Shown here piece after piece: positions 44,585-45,430 of a stretch of 45,430 nucleotides of DNA; positions within the stretch are counted from its first letter, which is position 1; every line of letters begins with the position of its first letter. The notes below the pieces were generated by a model. It made no database searches. It was not told the origin of the DNA and was given only the letters and a program-made list of their open reading frames with translations. Location of the stretch: positions 1 through 45,430 of the forward strand of contig NZ_CAJNBK010000038.1 in the NCBI RefSeq assembly GCF_905220975.1, given 5' to 3'. The position numbers and the translations under genes are program-made. This DNA is from Paraburkholderia haematera (GTDB lineage Bacteria; Pseudomonadota; Gammaproteobacteria; Burkholderiales; Burkholderiaceae).

Positions 44585-44930
44585 GGTTGCCTGCGCAGCG
44601 TTTGTTCGTCTGTTTGCCTACGGTGTTGGCCTTTCCTTGTTTTGTTATTGGTTTATTAGCGTCGCCCCTGTGCGGGGCGGCACTCACTTCTCTTTGCCTG
44701 CCGCAAAGAGAAGTAAGCAAGAGAAAGCGGCTCACACCGCTAATTCTTAAGCGGGTCCCCTGGCTTGGAGGGGGTAGTGGTGCATCTGGAATCTGTGTTC
44801 TCGCACATTCAGCGTCAGTGACAAAGCAGTCATGCTTCCCGCCTCGCACTACGCGCTCGCCGGAAGAGCTCATCGGAAACGCGGGGCTTCGCTTGGACGT
44901 GGCGGAGGCCATCGGCTACGCCTCAGCGAA
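44585..44930 (+). repeat. Structured intergenic repeat copy C (inner inverted repeat, right)
   Basis: Mirror image of copy B. It keeps the GCCCC-TGTGC-GGGGC hairpin (44664-44678), a 15-bp hairpin (44683-44717) with compensatory changes, AGCGG-CTCACA-CCGCT, a C-run/G-run stem, and an almost identical ~170-bp distal half. Its segment from GGGTCCCCTGG through TCTGTGT is identical to the same part of copy D, which suggests gene conversion between neighbours. Confidence 0.85.
44683..44717. other. 15-bp hairpin in repeat copy C (covarying with copy B)
   Basis: CTCACTTCTCTTTGC (44683-44697) and 44703-44717 pair around CTGCC. Compared with copy B, two pairs have switched on both sides (C-G to T-A and T-A to C-G), and a third becomes a G-U wobble if the minus strand is the transcribed one. 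Confidence 0.8.
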
Positions 44931-45164
44931 GACGGGTCTGCACGGGAAATCAGGGGGCGGCCGAGTTCGGTGGGAGACGCCGGCTTCGGCTTGGCGAGGG
45001 GCCGAAAAATAGATCTGTGGGAAGTGCCGCTCAGTACGCCGAGTGGAAGAATGGTTGCGTCAGCGCGTGCAGGTGTGAATTCGCACTTCGAATGAAGCGC
45101 TGCCACATTGCAGGAATGTTGGGATGCAAGGGCGAGCCGCGGCGTCGAGTGAAGCTCGCGCGAA

Positions 45165-45422
45165 ACGAACAGATGGTTCTATGAAATACGCGTCGGCGCG
45201 CGCAGCGCCGCCGGAAGTATGACGGCCTTGTCACCAGGGCCGAAGGTGCGAGGACACAGATTCCAGATGCACCACTACCCCCTCCAAGCCAGGGGACCCG
45301 CTTATAAGCTGGCGGTTTAAGCCGCTTTCTTTTGCCTACTTGTATATTCCCTCCTGTGGCGTCGACCCGATCAGTTGTCGCCACATGGACAGTCAGCTCG
45401 TCTGCCTAGAGTGCCTCGAGCC
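45165..45422 (-). repeat. Terminal repeat copy D (outer inverted repeat, right)
   Basis: Read on the minus strand, its first 103 bases (45422-45320) equal bases 1-103 exactly. Homology to copy A then continues with substitutions to about 45168. The middle follows the B/C type (CCCCTGG...GAGGGGG) where copy A differs. A related single 38-bp-type unit lies at 45083, between C and D. The outer boundary seems to lie near or beyond 45422. Confidence 0.85.
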
Positions 45423-45430
45423 CGCAGAAA

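Noticed and set aside
44514..45012. Reading frames on both strands over repeat C
   Set aside because: Same reasoning as for copy B: similarity reflects the repeat, not protein constraint, and there is no good start signal.

Overview
The window looks like a chromosomal segment of a Burkholderiaceae bacterium, most likely Paraburkholderia. The grounds are high GC, OpcP-type porins, a fused indolepyruvate ferredoxin oxidoreductase, a fused isobutyryl-CoA mutase (IcmF), a KirBac potassium channel and a bioA-F-D-B operon. I know these families from that group; no database search was possible. There is no phage, integrase, transposase, rRNA or tRNA, and codon use looks native throughout, so most of the window is core or near-core metabolism.

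Both ends carry the same intergenic repeat family in mirror image. The outer copies (1-258 on +, 45165-45422 on -) include a perfect 103-bp inverted repeat. The inner copies (530-872 on -, 44585-44930 on +) share about 340 bp. The inner copies differ by compensatory base changes inside a 15-bp hairpin, so structure rather than coding seems to be conserved. A degenerate tandem array of 38-bp units (273-470) lies between the two left copies.

From left to right: a CPA1 Na+/H+ antiporter, an EAL phosphodiesterase, cutC and the 1195-residue indolepyruvate oxidoreductase. Next come an operon of an N-formylglutamate amidohydrolase-like enzyme, an IclR regulator and a YfcC-type transporter, facing a porin across mirror-image promoters and operators (12491-12746). 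A KirBac channel and two small proteins follow. A LacI, AGE isomerase and PfkB kinase operon suggests mannose- or fructose-type sugar use. Then come an EAL-CBS-GGDEF protein, an SBF-family transporter, an unrecognised exported-looking protein, a second porin, a LysR regulator and icmF, which has an in-frame nine-copy ACAGGC microsatellite.

The right half holds a nitronate monooxygenase-like enzyme behind a TetR-like palindrome, a fluoroacetate dehalogenase-type hydrolase, a divergent Lrp regulator and DMT exporter, a tight operon (HMG-CoA lyase, YbaK, DUF1289, MaoC, metallo-beta-lactamase fold), a GhrA-type reductase coupled to a 33-codon upstream ORF, an RBBP9-type hydrolase, a broken sulfate-binding-protein fragment and the biotin operon.

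Three themes stand out: the structured mirror-image repeats at the ends; the self-mirrored divergent promoter at 12.5 kb; and short tandem duplications that repeatedly sit at or just after stop codons. Assignments to families are strong. Substrates of transporters, oxidoreductases and hydrolases are inferred.
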